DNA from: Drosophila persimilis
Lineage: Eukaryota > Arthropoda > Insecta > Diptera > Drosophilidae
NCBI RefSeq assembly: GCF_003286085.1
Contig: NW_020825307.1
Coordinates: forward strand, 496,001 to 560,000
DNA: 64,000 nt
Reading direction: 5' to 3'
Below are positions 36,795 to 49,500 of the stretch, one piece after another. The notes below the pieces were generated by a model that ran no database searches, was not told the DNA's origin, and saw only the letters and a program-made list of their open reading frames with translations. Numbering within the stretch: the stretch's first letter is position 1; each line of letters begins with the position of its first letter. A program made the position numbers and the translations under genes.

Positions 36795-37598
36795 GGTTGT
36801 GTGTCCTTAAAGTAAATTCTAATTTATGGTTTTTTTTTTGTTGTTCTTACATTAAGTGTGGTGGGGAGGGGGGAGGGATATATCCTATAATTTATCAAAT
36901 GGTTTGCTGAATTTCTCTCCATCTTCCTTTCGGTTACTTTAATAACTATTTTATGCAGTGTGTGTTCCGTTTTTTGGATTCTCCCCCTCTCCACTCGCCA
37001 CTCTTTTCTCTGGAGTAGAGTGGTGCTCTTTTTTGTTTTGTTTTTGAAAAGGTTCTGTTTTCCCCCAGATGGAACAAACAAATTTAACTAAATTCCATTT
37101 ACAAATATGATTTAATGCACTCCTGGATTCTCCCTGGAGCGCCCTGGGGCCGAGTGACTTCTACAACATTATATTATTCTCATCTTGTGGTTGTGTTTCT
37201 GTTTCTGTTTCTGGTTTTTGTGTGTTCTCAATTATAATTCTTACAATTAATTTAACAGCTCCACTCCCCTTTCAATCTCTCCTCTCCGCCGTCGCTGGGT
37301 GGCAGAGCAACGAGTGGATGGTGGATGGTGGATGGTGGAGTTCATGTCATAGCATCCACAAATATAGGGATCGCCTGGTTATACACAATATATATATTTA
37401 GATGATGACAAGCTTAAGCTTCTATCTTGTAACTCTTTTTCTTTCTTCCAACTATTTCGGTTTCTCTTTCTTTCTTCGTGTTGCTGTGGATTGTGTTCTG
37501 TTGCTTGTGGAACAAACTTCAAGCATAAACTAGTAAATGCTAAACAAATGGGACAAGGTTGAGGGGTTGAGGGGTTGAGGGGCTCGTTGAGAGGTTGC
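35911..37598 (-). other. Probable stx 3' UTR
   Basis: This stretch follows the stop codon of stx and is AT-rich. It contains GT tracts (36746-36803), an ATTACAG repeat (about 36305-36335) and no open frame of note. It ends at the first good poly(A) hexamer. Extent is inferred only from position and the hexamer. Confidence 0.45.
36746..36803. repeat. (GT)n-rich microsatellite
   Basis: GTAT and GTTT interruptions precede a pure GT run, within the probable stx 3' UTR. Confidence 0.9.
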
Positions 37599-38330
37599 TT
37601 AGGCTGCCGTGTCCACCTCCTCCACAATGTGATTGGGCGGCACCTCGCTGCTGGCCCCCGATGCTGCTGTGGCTGTGGCGGTGGTTGTTGTTGTGGTATT
37701 TGCTGCTGCTGCTGCTGCTGCTGCCGCTCCACCTACCGCTGCGGCTCCTCCTCCGGCTGTTCCCTGGGCTGCAGTGGCCACCAGGGCACTCACTGCACTG
37801 TACTGGGCGCCCGCGCCCACAGAGGCAGCCTCAGCGCCCGCACTGGCCCCCGCAGCCGCATGGCTGACATTGACCGCATAGGGTCCGCTCTTTAGTTTGC
37901 GCGCCTCCCGTTTCTGCTTGTGCTGCTGCATGACCAGGCGCAGCTGGTCCATTTTCGACTTGGTCTTGAGATTGTCCAGCTCCTGGGTGCACTTCTGGCA
38001 CGTGTGCTCCTTCTCGCGTTCGCGATCCTCCCCGCCGGCCACAAGGCGATAGCGACAGCTGCAGCCATTCCCGGTCCCGTTCCCATTCCCATTGCTGTGG
38101 ATGGAGGCCGATGTTGCTGTTGAACTGCCGCTGGCATTGCTGCCCTCCAGCAGGCAGCAGCTGTGCGCGGACTTGGACGATGTGGAGGCGGACGATAGTG
38201 CTGCGGCGGCGGCTGCTGCTGCGGCGGCGGATGCCTTCGATGCGGAGTAGCCGCCAGTCAGGGCTGTCGACACGGCTGTGTATTGGTGGGCGCGACTGCA
38301 CTTCACGCAGTTGTGGTGCTTCGATGAGTA
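37599..38330 (-). CDS. stx: stx exon 4 (C-terminal)
   Basis: The exon starts after CAG at 38333-38331 with [16 protein letters not shown] and ends EEVDTAA-stop at 37599. It encodes 243 residues. Besides a poly-Ala/Ser stretch it has CxxC-type pairs (NCVKCS; HTCQKC), which could bind metal but match no named finger. The predicted C-terminal helix ([20 protein letters not shown]) corresponds to the proteasome-binding helix of midnolin. The last 100 residues are Ala/Thr-rich low complexity. Confidence 0.9.
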   Translation of the reverse strand, partial: YSSKHHNCVKCSRAHQYTAVSTALTGGYSASKASAAAAAAAAAALSSASTSSKSAHSCCLLEGSNASGSSTATSASIHSNGNGNGTGNGCSCRYRLVAGGEDREREKEHTCQKCTQELDNLKTKSKMDQLRLVMQQHKQKREARKLKSGPYAVNVSHAAAGASAGAEAASVGAGAQYSAVSALVATAAQGTAGGGAAAVGGAAAAAAAAANTTTTTTATATAASGASSEVPPNHIVEEVDTAA

Positions 38331-41300
38331 CTGCGGAGGGGGGAGGACGATAAGGGGATTAGTTTTTGGGCTCTCAGGAGGTGGGATCTTCGGATCACTT
38401 ACAATTTTACCGCGGGATCCATGATGCAGTCCACTGACTGCAGCTCCTGCTGCTGCAGCAGAGGAGGAGGTGGATGCAGACGAGGATCCGGAGCCGGACC
38501 CGGACCCGGACCCACTGGAGGCGGAGCCACCACCCGTGCCACTGGGTGTCTCGAAGCTGATGCGCGCCGCGCGACTGTACTGGGGCGTGGCACTCAGCAG
38601 ATCGTTGAGAATGTGAATCACCGTCGAGATGTCGCGCTTGGGGCGACCGTAGCGGTCCTGCAGGGCGGGATTTAGGGTGCCCGAAAAGGTGCCAGAGTAG
38701 ATGCCTTTCCCATGGTTCTTCATGGACTCAATGACGGCCCCAGATCCGCCCTTTCTGGGCGTCTCATCGCCTGCAACCCCCGAAGAGCCGCCGGCCACGT
38801 GGCTGCCACCACTGCCGCCGGACCCCGAGGAGGAGGAGCCGCCGCCGCCGCCGCTGCTGGAACTGCTCACACTGGCCCCGGACAGATCGATCTTGTTGGT
38901 GAACACCTCCTTAGAGAGCTTGCGCAGCGTCTGGGTGAGATTGCGCGATGCCTCGGCAAGTGTCCGGGTGTCGGACACACCCAGCGATGCCTCATCCGGC
39001 TCTGAGGAGACGGAGCCCGAGACGGCGGCCTGGGACGTTGTTGTTGCCGCTGGAGCTGCAGTGGGTCCTGCTGCTCCAGCCTGCTCCTGCTTGCGGCGCG
39101 ACCCCGATCCCGATCCCGAGGCGGAGAAGGCGGCGGCATTCACGCACGGCTGCTGGTAGAACTGATTCTGGCTGCTGTGGCTGTGGAAGTGGCGGTGCTT
39201 GGAGCGCGCGATCCGGTTGTTGCCCGTCTTGTGCATCATCGAGTTACCGGAGAAGGTGACCCCGAGGCTGCCGCTGGTCGTGGCCGAGGAGCGGGACGCA
39301 GCGAAGCCAATGCAGCTGTCGGGGCATTTGTTAGACCTGGGTGCCATTGGGGCGGTGGCAGAGGCAGAGGCAGATGCAGGTGCAGCAGTGGAGGCAGTGG
39401 AGTCCGTCGTCTGTCCAGCTGGCGGTGTGGCCAGGCGCGTGCAGAGGCACGACGTCAGCTTGGCGGCTATCGGATCCTGTTGGCAGCCGTTGCTGCTGCA
39501 GACCCCGCCACCCGATGCTCCTGACGAAGCGGAGGCGGAACTGGAGGTGGAAGCAGGTGCCGTGGCCGGGTTTGCGTTGGAGCTGGAGCTGCAGCTGCAG
39601 CTCGAGCCCGAGCCCGAGCCCGAACCCGAGGGAATGTTCTTGATGGCCGTCATCTTGATGGGGCTCGAGACGAGATTCGAGAGCGATTTGATGGGCGACT
39701 GCTCCAGCAGGCTCTTCCCGGTGGCGGGACCAGCGGACGATCCGGAGGACCCAGCCGATCCGTTGACTGACGCGCGCGTGGTCTCCTTGAGGGCAAAGCT
39801 CTTGACAATGTTTTGGATGCCGCCCTTGATCAGCAGTTTGGTCAGATCGGGTGCATTGATGAGGCCCTGGCCCTGGCCCTGGCCCTGACCATGGCCCTGA
39901 CCATGGCCCTGGCAATGTCCCTGGCCCTCCTGCTTGCCCCTGGAAGCACTCGATGCCCCCCCTCCCGTGCTGGAGCTGGAGCTGGAGCTGGAGCTCGTGT
40001 TGGTGCTGGGACTGGAGCTGGGAAGCTCAACGTACATCTTGCGAAGCGAGGACATGCCCCCGCCGGTGCCGGCGGCCACCGCCGAGGCGTTGTGATGGTG
40101 GTGATGGTGATGGTGGTGGTGGTGATGATGGTGATGCCCATGTCCATGCCCATGCCCGTGCCCGTGACCATGCCCGTGCGCGTGGCCGTGCCAGGAGCCG
40201 TGATGCAGGCTCGGATGCTGATGGCTGTGCACGTGGCCATGCCCGATCTTGCCAAGGCGCTGGCCGGACGGCCGAGCACGTGTGTGCGACGATGAACTAC
40301 TGTTGGAGGTGCCACCGCCCCCCACCAGCACGGCTGGTGATCCGGTAGCGGCGGCGGCGGCGGAGGAGGAGGAGGAGGAGGAGCCGCCCCCGGCTGTCGA
40401 GGCGGCGGCTGCAGAAGTCGCGTTGGAACTGGAGCTGCTGGAGGAGGAGGAGCTGCCACCCGCAAAGGCGGACCCGCCGCCCGAGGCGGACACCACAGTG
40501 GCGGCACTCGGATTGACGGTGCTCAGCTGGAGCTGGATGAGCATCATGTGGTCGCCCAGGCGCATGCTCAGATTGAGCGGAGTCTTGCCGCTGAGGAAGT
40601 CGTTGACCTGCGAGTCGTTGAGCGATTCAAGGGCCTGCATCACCGTGTTCTCCGGTCGCTGGGCCTGCGAAAAGGGAAAGCGAAGGAAAGGATAATAATA
40701 TTAGATGTGTGAATATATTCGGGAATCTACTGCTTGGACCGCTTAACAGTCTGCCCTGCAGTAAACTGCTTCTCCTGTACGTACTCCTTGCTTGGACTGC
40801 TTGCTGCTTAACTGCTTACCGCCTCCTGCTCTTTCCACCACTTTCCATTACATAACGAGAGTTCGATACGCGGGGGGGAGTATAGCATCTAGTGTATATT
40901 ACCCTGCCCTGCCCCCCCCCCCCCCCTTCCCACCCTTCCCTCCACACCCACCACAACATTCCAGAAACAGAACCAAAGCCAGTATAATATTTGCTTTTGC
41001 TTTTGTCGCTACGTGATTCAATGCACTACCTTTGTTGGCTCTTCTCTCTCTAGTCTCAGTCTCTACTCAAATAAAACAACAGCCGCGCTGTACGGACATT
41101 CCAGAGACTGGAGATCCCGCCCGCTGATCTCTCCATCCCGATCTTTTGAACCATTTCCCTGAGACAGGCTTCGATCTGGATGCAGGCGAGCTTTCATTCC
41201 CTCCACAAATCGCGTATTCAAGGGCGACTCAGGGGTCGGACGCTGGTGGTCTGCGGTTAATTAATCGTTTTCATTCCATACATACAGATATATGTATCTG

Positions 41301-44300
41301 ACAGATGCACTCTCAAGACAGAGTCAGAGCCCCGCTTGGGGGTTAATTTTTATTGACTCTCGGTCTCTGGGGCTCTGGTGCTCTGCCTCTGTGACACAGT
41401 GACCCAATAATATTCAAATGAACAAACTCAACTGATGGGAAAACACGACATTGACGCTACACCTATACATGGCTACATCTCCACTTTCCCTTTGCCGCAT
41501 TTGACGCCGAAGCAGACCTTATGCAACCCTACCAAAAAAAAAAAAAAAAAAAAAAAGTTTCCCCCAAAAATGTTTGGCCTAGCAACCGGACGGACGACCA
41601 ACAAAGCGAAGCGAAAAGCTAGTCTTCGGGGAGATCGAGGCTTTGGATACTCTCTCGATTCGTCACAGAAAGAAGAAGGATCTCCCTGCGATTACATCGT
41701 TTCATTTGCTTGCTTTAAGCTTTAGGCCTCTCCTCTCTCTCGGGAAAGGGCATCTCAAAGGCTAAAAAGGCCTCGATGCGGTTCAAGCCTATTTGGTGAC
41801 GTTGCTGCTGCGCGACTGCGACTGTGACTGTGACTGTATCCATGGCTGCTGCCAGCCGCTGGCTAACTGTACCAAGGTCAACTGACGTCGTCGCACGCAA
41901 CTTACGTCACCTCCCCAGCTCCAGTGTCGGCGTCGGTGTCGGCGTCGGTGTCGGTGTCGGCGTCAACGCCTGCGTCTGCGTCGTGGACAGCAGCAAAATC
42001 GAAATTTTCAAATTTCAAAGCAAAAACAAAGCCAACGCAGGCGGCAATGCTGTAATTTATTAACTTTTTGCAAATTGAGTGGACGTTTTCTCTCTTTTGG
42101 TTTTGATTTTGTTGCTTTGTTTGTAACTCTGTGTTCAAACCGGTTTTGAAAGGGGGCATGGAGGTGGGGGGGGGGTGTCTCCATTAGCTGTGTGCCAAAA
42201 ATCTGATAGCTATCAGCATCATGAGCTCCGTCGTCACCAAAGATTTCCGTCATCTTCAGGAGAGAGAGAGAAAAGAGACTCCCTCCTCTCTTCTTATATT
42301 CCAGCAGTCACGTGCTGTACTGCTTGCGTTGAGGCTGTGTTCTGTGCACTGCTTGCGTTGGTGCGTTTTACTGTACAGCACCATAACTGTACTGCTTTCT
42401 GAGGTATGCATATAATTATGTATATTTCTTTGCCTCCCTCTTCTTTTTTATGTTGCGAAAAAAACAACAACAAAAAAGAAGTGTAACTACTGCTTGGCGG
42501 CTCTTTCCACTGGTTTCAGATGCACTGTACTGCTTGCCGTGCATATATTTCTCATCCACTCCACCATCTCCCCCTCCTTCAGCGTTTGTTACTGTTTAGA
42601 AAACAAGCAGTGAACACGCAATGTTAAAGTTAAAGCGCTGCTTACATCTTGCCAGTATGTACTGCTTCGTGAAGTAATAGCTGCACTCCTCTCCTGCTTG
42701 ACCATGTTTTGAATAGAGCTATGTCCGTCTTGCACTGCTTGATGTCTCTTCGAACAATTGGGGGGACATGCAAAGAGTCTTGCTAGAGCTTCCGTTCCCT
42801 TTCCCAGGCCTGTGCCTCCTTTCTCGTGCATCTTCGATCGAGCAGGAGCAGCAGCAGCAGCAGCAATCAGCGGGCAACAAAGCGCTTGCAACTTTGTTCC
42901 CACACATCTGTATGTATGCACCTACATACATACATACACTATTTTTTTTTCTTTTTTTTTGACAAAGCAATCTTTTCTTTCTTGTTTTTGTGTGTTTTCT
43001 GCGTTAGTTTCTCTCTCTGGCTATCTGTTCGCGTGTGTGTGTGTGTGTGTGTGTGTGTGTCTGCGTTCCACGTTCGTGTTTGCTGACCATGAAATTATTT
43101 TTATTGCGTAGCTTTTTGTGGCCTGCCATTCCAATGGAAGTTTTTTTAAGCGCACTTAAAAATTTTTAACAAATTAAATTGGTTTGATAAGAGTAACGGA
43201 ACACAACTGTTAAGCAGGGTGAGCGGCAGGGGGGAGGGGTGGCGTATTAGTTGCACCCCTTTTTTGTTGTTGTGTTTTTATTGCACTAGTTCCAGGCACA
43301 GGCACTGGCACGGGGACAAAGACAAAGACAAAGACCGGCGCCAGTCCCAGTGGGCCGTGTGTTTGCGTTCATTATCTGGACAAGCAGTGCGTCAGTGGTC
43401 ACACAGTTTGAGGGCAACTGGAGCTCGTTGTCAATTGGTTTTTCGTCTTAAAAATAAGTTTATCTAAAGACAAATATATGTATAGTTGTGCCGGCTTTTT
43501 TTGTTTTTTTTGTTTTGTGAAATGCATGTGTCATAGGAGTACCCGCCGGGGGTCCCTGTCCCTGTCCATCTAGTGAGCTTTGATCCTCCCTCTCCCTCTC
43601 TCTTGTCGCCCCCTTTCTCTTATCAACTTAATGATGGGAAACTTTCTGTGCACTTCGAATCGAATCGAATCACAAGGCGCCACAAGACGTATTCCAATAA
43701 AAAATGTGTGGGGGGGGGGGGGGGGGGGACAACAGCGACAAGTGAATTCCTTGGGCATTTATTACTCATGCCCCAAAAGCAATTAAAGCCAACTAATAAT
43801 AGCCATTTGTAAATGGCAACGCGGACCCTGTGCTCCCCAACAAAATCAAAAGCAATAGAAATATAAATAGAAAAAACAGCAATAGCTTTGGGATTGCGAA
43901 TCGATTCCACAGAAATGATAAATATACATGAATATACAGATACAGATACAGCTACAGATACAGATACTTGTATCTACTTTTGATCTAACAGAGAAAAGAT
44001 ACAGACAGAAGAGAGCTACAGAGGGAGTATGATTGGAATGTTATCAATCGGAGAATTGTGGTATCTGGTATCTGGTATCTGGAATCTGGAATCTGGAATG
44101 GAATGGAATGGGTCATCGGGGTACAGTCATTTCCCCGACTCCCTCAAGACGTGTCTCGCACACACAGTTTTTTGTTTTTTTTTTCTGCAAATCTGTTGCA
44201 GATCCCCCCAGCCACTGATCATGGGCTGATTGCAGATGAAGCAACTGGCAGACGATAAACCGGATGGATTCACGGAAATTAAGTGAGCAAAAGCCATTTT

Positions 44301-46501
44301 TTATTTATATTTTTTCTTGTGTATTTCCGCTCCATTCCATGAACAACTTGTTGACGCATAGTGGATAGTGGACATGCGGGACACATGCAGATTATGTTGC
44401 ATCTGTAAGGGGAAATGATATGAGTGTTTCAAGGAGTTGCTAGCCAAAGACTCGTCCGAGAAGAGGGAAAGACAAAGAGGCTAATAGAACTGGTTAATAA
44501 CCTGTCCACATCCTTCATCTGCCTTCCCCCTTCCCCCCTCCCCCCTCTCCAGATCGTGCTGGCGCCCAAAAAGAACAAAACATACAAAGGACACATAAAT
44601 TTTGGTCTGTTCTGGGGTCTGGTCTCTGGTCTCTGGTCTCCATGGCATACATATACACATCCACGCATCTGTAGAGATTTTCAATGTTTCTTTGGCTTTT
44701 TGGCACTTTTAATGAGCCATAGCAACCCACCACCAACGCCACTGTTCCATTTCCATTTCGTTTCATCTTTGTTGCTTTGTCTTTCACAGCCACTGCCAGC
44801 ATCACCAGCATCCAGCGAGCGCCCTTTGTCTGCGCCTTTTGTCTTTTAAAAATCATTTTCATAAATCTATGCAGCATCCCACTCGTCTCGCCCCTCCACC
44901 TCCCCCCTCCCATATCGTGTCCAAAAGGCCAGACCCGAAAGCACAGTTAATTAATTTGACAGGTAAACGCCAGCGCATCATTTAAATGGCATAAATAATA
45001 AAAACGAATCGAAACGGAACGGAACGGAACGGAAGGGAAGCGAACGGGGAACGGGGGAACCACTCGACAGATTGTGGCCTCCAACGTTCTCCTTTCCATT
45101 TCTTTTGCTGCCACCCACACGCTGCGACAGTCATTCGGTTGTTGGTGGTGCCAAAAATAAAGAACAGGGGGGATCCATCCCACATTCCCCCACCCTGCCC
45201 GCAATGGGTGAAAGTGTCGTCCAATTTCGACATAATCATTCAGTTTAGAAACAAAGAACGAGGTCTTTGCAGCTCTGTTCCATGCCACTGGTCCAAAAGC
45301 AAGTGCCATTTCCAGCTGTTTGGCTTCTGTGAAGCGGATACGTCCCTAATTGAAGGAATCACAGATTCCTTCGAAGCCCTGCATAATCATACAATTTAGA
45401 AACAAAGAACGAGGTCTTTGCAGCTCTGTTCCATGCCACTGGTCCAAAAGCAAGTACCATTTCCAGCTGTTTGGCTTCTGTGAAGCGGATACATCCCTAA
45501 TTGAAGGAATCACAGATTCCTTCGAAGCCCTGCATAATCATACAATTTAGAATCAAAGAACGAGGTCTTTGCAGCTCTGTTCCATGCCACTGGTCCAAAA
45601 GCAAGTGCCATTTCCAGCTGTTTGGCTTCTGTGAAGCGGATACGTCCCTAATTGAAGGAATCACAGATTCCTTCGAAGCCCTGCATAATCATACAATTTA
45701 GAAACAAAGAACGAGGTCTTTGCAGCTCTGTTTCATGCCACTGGTCCAAAAGCAAGTGCCATTTCCAGCTGTTTGGCTTCTGTCCCTAATTCATGGAATC
45801 ACAGATTCCTTCGACGCCCTTCCGTTTATGGGGAAGACTGTTCTTATTCTTGCTGTTCCCCGTTCCACTCTAAAATGATTTATTGGGTTAAAATCCGCGT
45901 TCCTCTTCCAGCGTTCCCTGTTCCTCCCTTATCCTATCCTATTCGTATTCATAATATCGGTATTTATAAAAAAAAACTAAGCAAAATCGAAAGTTTCGTC
46001 ATCAGCCTCCCACCCACAACACCCACTCATCATCTGGCGGAATGATGACTATATAGACTCTATACAGTATCGTTGGTGTTGCCAAGTCTGCAGTCCCCCC
46101 CCCCCCCCCCTTCCCCTCTCCCCCGCCCAAGCAGCACTGCATTTCGTGGCGATAATAAACTTTACAAAATATTATTACTGTTAATAGCAGCTGAAATAAT
46201 TCCCTCTCTCTCTCTCTCTCACTCATTTCTTTCTCTTTTTTCGCTGTAGATACAGATGTATCTGTACGGAGGGGCGGACAGAATGTGTCAAGATAAAATT
46301 GGAGCAATATGCAAATGCCGTGACAGATACATATATACATTATATATCGGGTTGGCCTGCACTACTATATTTAGGGGGTATGTTCTCGTTTATTTATACT
46401 TTTCTTTTTCTTAGACGAAATGGAAAGGAGTACGATGTACGATTGCTGTGCAGAGCAGAGGAGTATGCCTTTGGCGGTCACCTTTTGGGTTACTCATCCT
46501 C

Positions 46502-46535
<34 letters not shown>

Positions 46536-49500
46536 ACCTGTCACATGTTAACACACATTTCGCAGAGGCGGGGGCTGACGGGCAGCCTGCCACCGAATTG
46601 CGAGTGTTTTTTGACTTAATTAGGAGGCGGCAATGGCAATGACTCACACGGCGACCAGAGCACAGTCCATGGAGCAGGGCCACCAGCATGGTCATACCTT
46701 TCTTTTCCAAAACTGCGCCACCTGTCGGAAGGGAAGGCGGCGGCTGCTGCATTCCCCCCCCACACGCGCCCCGAATTTCAACAAATACAAAAAAAAATAT
46801 ATATAAATAAAATAATAACAAAATAAAAGAGCAAGAATCAGCAGAAAGAACAACCCAAACCCAAACCAAAGAGAGACGCAAATTGTTAATTGGCTATTTA
46901 AACATTTCTTGTCGGTTTTTTTTTTGTCTGTTGATTTTGGTTGTTGTTTTTCTTTTGCACGAATATATTGCAATTTCATTTTGTTTTGTAAATAAATTTT
47001 AATCAGCTTTTTTTTTATTGACTTTCCAGCAAGAGACAAAGAAGTGTCCGTCCCGCCCCGTCCCGTCCCTTCACCTCAGCGGAAGAGGAGCTCGAATTTG
47101 TATTTCGGTGAATTTTGAGCTGCGTGCCTCCCATTTCTGCTAGCGCTCGATGTTCCAATCGCTTAGGGGAACATTTGTACGACTGTGAATCGGGGATACA
47201 CTCTTCTGCAGGCAATAATGATAATTTGTTTCTCCTTGTTTTTTTTTTTTGTGCACATTTATGGGAACGTATGTAAATTTACCTTCGGTTTGTGCTGTTT
47301 TTGTGCTTTGGATTTTATTTTGTGTTGTTTTTTTTTATGTATTTTTCGTGCACGCCAAAATATTTCTTTGTTCGCATCACGAAAATTGCATGAAATTTTA
47401 TGTACGTGTGAGACACAGAGACGGACACACCCACACGTTGACAAGTGTGCTTTGAATGCAATATGAAATGCAGTAAATATTCAATATTTCACCGAATTTG
47501 GTCACATTTTCAATGACTTTGAGGAGCCCTCAAGTGAAATGTATCCTTGGGTTTCCCAGGATTTCGATGCCATTCTATTCCAAATATTGCAAGATTGATG
47601 AATCAGTGGTTCCACGTTTCATTCCCATATTCCAACATCTACTTTTTTAGCGGCTCTTTGTTTCAAGTTTCCCAAAAACCAACTTGAAACATTCTTCGTT
47701 TCATTACACACATTCCATCATGGAATATGATCCGTGTTTCCTTTCAGACTTTCTTTAATCAGGCCGTTTAGGCCGTGACATTTGCGGAGCTCAAAGATGA
47801 GCTATCTTTCTGGTGATTTTCTTGATGTTCGTGCAACTTTTTCCTTGGTTGAAGGGAATCAATTTCACACGTTTCAGATGAACATTGAGCGAATTTATGC
47901 GCAAAGAGGAGGCGGAGGAAAAGAAACCGAAACTAAAGCTTAGACTGCGAAAAAAAAAAAAAACACCGCACGAGGTAGAAAGAGAGAGGGAGAGATGGAG
48001 TAGTCTCTCAATCAAGATTGAAGGCGATTGACATGGCTTGGATAATAAAACGGTTATGTGAAGCAAGGGAGGGGGGGAGGGGGGGGAAAAAAAGAATGGA
48101 CCCAGAAGAGAGCCAAGAGATCTATGGAGCTCATAGCTCGAAACGGTAAACGGTACATCAAACGGTTGTGTGTGCCGCAACCACCGCGCACACGACGCGC
48201 AAAAGTGGGCCACAAGTGGAGGAAAAAGAAGTGCAAAGAAGAGACAGAGAGGGAGAGAGAGAGAGGAGTACCCTCTCCCCTCAATATCTCTGTCTATCTT
48301 TGCATAATCCGTATTTCCACTTTGGTTGCCATGCGCACACACACTGCTTAGCCGCACTGCTTACCTCATCCCAGACTGCTTACAGCAACAGAGATGTCGA
48401 TGTCGATGGCGATGGAGACGGAGAGGGACAGCGGTAGAGAGAGCGAGACAAAGCTAGGGCCATGACGCGCATACAAATGCAAACTTGACCTTTAGATGGC
48501 GTCGGTTGTCGCATAAATTTTCAATTTCAGCCAAAAACTTTCTCATTAAAACAACGCACAAAGAAGCGACACACAAAGAAACCTTCAAAGGGTAGAAAGA
48601 GGCAGACAGACAGAAAGAGAGAGAGAGACACAGAGACAGAGAAGGAAACCCAAAGACTTGGCGATCGTTTCGAACCCCCGAAAAAAAAGGCATACATAGT
48701 TTTATTTCGATTCACAAATTAAAGGCCTGGTGCACAGCCCCACTGCCTCCTGAGGTGTGTACTCCATCCGAAAGTAGGCTAAAAACCCGTTTAGTAAGAG
48801 TCCAAATCATCGCAACAAAATGTCTGTCTGTCTGTCTGTGTCTGCCTTTGTGTGTGTGTGTTCGTTTTTTTTTTTTTTTTGGTGTGTAATAAAATAAATA
48901 TGCAAAGAAATTCAAATTAATTAATGTCAAACAGCTTTTGGCAAACGAACGAAGAAATGACGAACACATGAAAACGATCAACAGCAGCAAATCGAGCGGA
49001 ATGCAAATGCAAATGTCAATTCGCAATCGAATTCCAAGTCAAAGTCGAATTCGAGTTCGAATTCGAGCTCGGAATAGAATTAGTCACAAAGTCCCAAAAA
49101 CGAGAGACTAAATTCGGCATTAAAGTCTCCTTAGCTTCATTCTTAAACCGAATATCGATAACTGCTCGACATATGATCGATAACTGTTCGTTATATGATC
49201 GATAACTGCTGGAAAGTGCGAAAATGGCGATTATATGGCTACAGGTTATAGGAGAATGGAATTAGTCACAAAGTCCAAAAAGGGAGTCCAAATTCGGGTT
49301 TAAAGTCTCCCTAGTTTCATTCTTCAAGCTAACATCGATAACTGTTCGATATATGATCGATAACTGGTAGAAAGAGTGCAAAATGGCGATAAAATGCTTA
49401 CTATTCTACAGGTTATAGGTTCCTGGTTTGAGGCCTACGAATCCTGTACTTTTTTCTTCTGTTTTCCCTTGCTATTATTTTTGTGGTAAATTAATCGCGA

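Noticed and set aside
38701-40695. Several 100-230 codon plus-strand frames antisense to stx exon 3
   Set aside because: They are shadows of the repetitive Ser/Gly/Ala/His codons of stx; none has domain features.
45139-45701. Repeated 50-residue open frame ([19 protein letters not shown]...) in the 151-bp array
   Set aside because: The unit length is not a multiple of three and each frame stops after LHNHTI, so it is not a repeat protein.
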